Positions 62,924-64,000 of a DNA stretch of 64,000 nucleotides are shown one piece after another. The DNA lies in assembly GCF_003363435.1 (NCBI RefSeq), contig NZ_QRCT01000049.1:248001-312000 (forward strand), read 5' to 3'. The stretch's first letter is position 1. Every line of letters starts with the position of its first letter. This DNA comes from Anaerosacchariphilus polymeriproducens (GTDB lineage Bacteria > Bacillota > Clostridia > Lachnospirales > Lachnospiraceae). The notes below the pieces were generated by a model. That model saw nothing but the letters and a program-made list of their open reading frames with translations, had not been told where the DNA came from and did not search any database. The position numbers and the translations under genes are program-made.

Positions 62924-64000
62924 TTATCTTGTCACATTTTTAACCCAAGTTTCTCGTTTGTAATGCAAAATTGTAAAAGGAAGCTTTACAATTTCATCAC
63001 TCATTAAAATAATGTAAACTACAGGTATACTGAACTTAAATACAAATGCTGCAATCGCTCCTAATAATATAGAACATCCCCACATTCCCACTGTGTCTAA
63101 AATCAGACCGAATTTCGTATCACCTCCAGCACGAAATATTCCTACAACTGCAGTAGCATTTAATGCCTGTCCAATAATAAAGTATGACATAACAAACAGC
63201 ATAAATAATAAATAGCTGCTGGTTTCCTTAGTTAAGCCCATAAAATCAACAATAAGCGGTCGAACAAAAAAAACCAAAGAACCACCTATGGTTCCTGTAA
63301 AAAAGCTAAGCAACATAAAGCGTTTAGCATATATTTTTGCTAAATCATATTTATTTTCACCAATCACTTTTCCTATCATAATAGAAGCCGCACCTGCAAT
63401 TCCAAAAGAAATAACAGTTGCTAACTGTCTGACTACTTGGGCAACCGAATTTGCCGCAACAACACTACTTCCCAAATGACCTATTATTGCAGTAATGGTA
63501 GAAGTTCCGCCTCCCCACATCAACTCATTTAGAACGACCGGAATAGAATATCTGGCAAAATCTTTAATGACCCATTTCTCGCAGCTAAAAAAATACTGCC
63601 ATCGAATTTTTATATCCTTATTTATTTTAACCGCATAGATTATTACCATGAGTATCTCTGCTATATGTGCACATAACGTAGCTATCGCAGAACCCTGTAT
63701 TCCGAGTTCAGGAAATCCAAACATACCATAAATCAATAAGCTGTTCAGAATTAAATTAATAAAAAATGACGTTAAAACGATAAATGTAGCTGCAAAAACA
63801 CGCTCCACACTACGCATAATATTTAAATAAACCATAGAAACCGTAGTTAATAAATAAGAAAAACCTACAATTTTAAGATATTTCACACCTTCTGTTATTA
63901 TTGCAGGTTCCGATGTATAAATACTTAGTAATTTTTCTGGTAATAGAATTGCTGCTACACTAAAAATAACAGATACAATCCCCGCTGTACAAAGACAAAC
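62924..64000 (-). CDS. MATE-family multidrug efflux protein, N-terminus outside the window
   Basis: The frame is open to the window edge, and the apparent start GTG at 63886 is internal, since coding sequence continues upstream without a stop (IVSVIFSVAAILLPEKLLSIYTSEP...). The visible 358 residues contain about nine helices and MATE-type segments (PVVLNELMWGGGTSTITAIIGHLGSSVVAANSVAQ, GAASIMIGKVIGE, FRAGGDTKFG). It exports cationic drugs or metabolites with Na+ or H+ antiport. Downstream lies uraA. Confidence 0.92.
   Translation of the reverse strand, partial: VCLCTAGIVSVIFSVAAILLPEKLLSIYTSEPAIITEGVKYLKIVGFSYLLTTVSMVYLNIMRSVERVFAATFIVLTSFFINLILNSLLIYGMFGFPELGIQGSAIATLCAHIAEILMVIIYAVKINKDIKIRWQYFFSCEKWVIKDFARYSIPVVLNELMWGGGTSTITAIIGHLGSSVVAANSVAQVVRQLATVISFGIAGAASIMIGKVIGENKYDLAKIYAKRFMLLSFFTGTIGGSLVFFVRPLIVDFMGLTKETSSYLLFMLFVMSYFIIGQALNATAVVGIFRAGGDTKFGLILDTVGMWGCSILLGAIAAFVFKFSIPVVYIILMSDEIVKLPFTILHYKRETWVKNVTR

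Overview
The window looks like chromosome of a low-GC, spore-forming anaerobe of the Lachnospiraceae/Clostridia type. The evidence is AT-rich DNA, strong AGGAGG ribosome sites, a spore photoproduct lyase, a hybrid cluster protein, a Ni-Fe CO dehydrogenase, a cytoplasmic NiFe hydrogenase, and agr-like and ROK/AraC-type regulators. No cytochrome oxidase or respiratory complex is seen. The species is not identified.

Layout. 1-1.7 kb: a decayed two-gene operon (RhuM-like gene with a frameshift; Ser/Thr kinase with a frameshift and a missing core). 1.8-9 kb: redox and stress genes (hcp, its Crp/Fnr-type regulator, a ferredoxin, a permease, splB-like, flavodoxin, diguanylate cyclase). 9-13.2 kb: mscL, a MarR-controlled orphan gene, and an HD / small protein / TfoX-C / GNAT / phosphoesterase run. 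13.3-17 kb: a NiFe hydrogenase operon (cytochrome b5-like protein, small and large subunits, maturation protease) behind a DNA glycosylase. 17-20.5 kb: phosphate permease with its accessory protein, and an amino acid permease. 20.6-26 kb: solitary cooS, a CPBP membrane protease and an agr-like two-component system. 26-32.5 kb: alpha-galactoside uptake and hydrolysis with a divergent AraC regulator. 32.6-38 kb: pgi, a tiny ORF, CsoR-type repressor, DUF2935, acyltransferase and a secreted six-repeat protein. 38-43 kb: two tRNAs, purL, LysR. 43-50 kb: an operon for a polyol (sorbitol-like) with a ribose-type ABC transporter and ROK repressor. 50-56 kb: nuclease-helicase fusion, HPr-like protein and a radical-SAM DNA module behind SOS-like boxes. 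56-64 kb: two HAD phosphatases, a two-gene signalling pair, ZTP riboswitch-purH, uraA and a truncated MATE transporter.

How parts fit. The clearest regulatory readings are these. hcp and ferredoxin have the same Crp/Fnr-type site at the same distance from their -10 boxes, so the adjacent regulator probably activates both. The LytTR response regulator probably activates the CPBP protease through a 21-bp-period direct repeat. A long inverted repeat overlaps both divergent promoters of the galactoside locus. The ROK repressor gene and its transport operon share operators placed just after the -10. The radical-SAM DNA genes have LexA-type boxes on both sides of the core promoter. purH is behind a ZTP riboswitch with an overlapping terminator. 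I found no CRISPR array, intact insertion sequence, phage or classical defence island.
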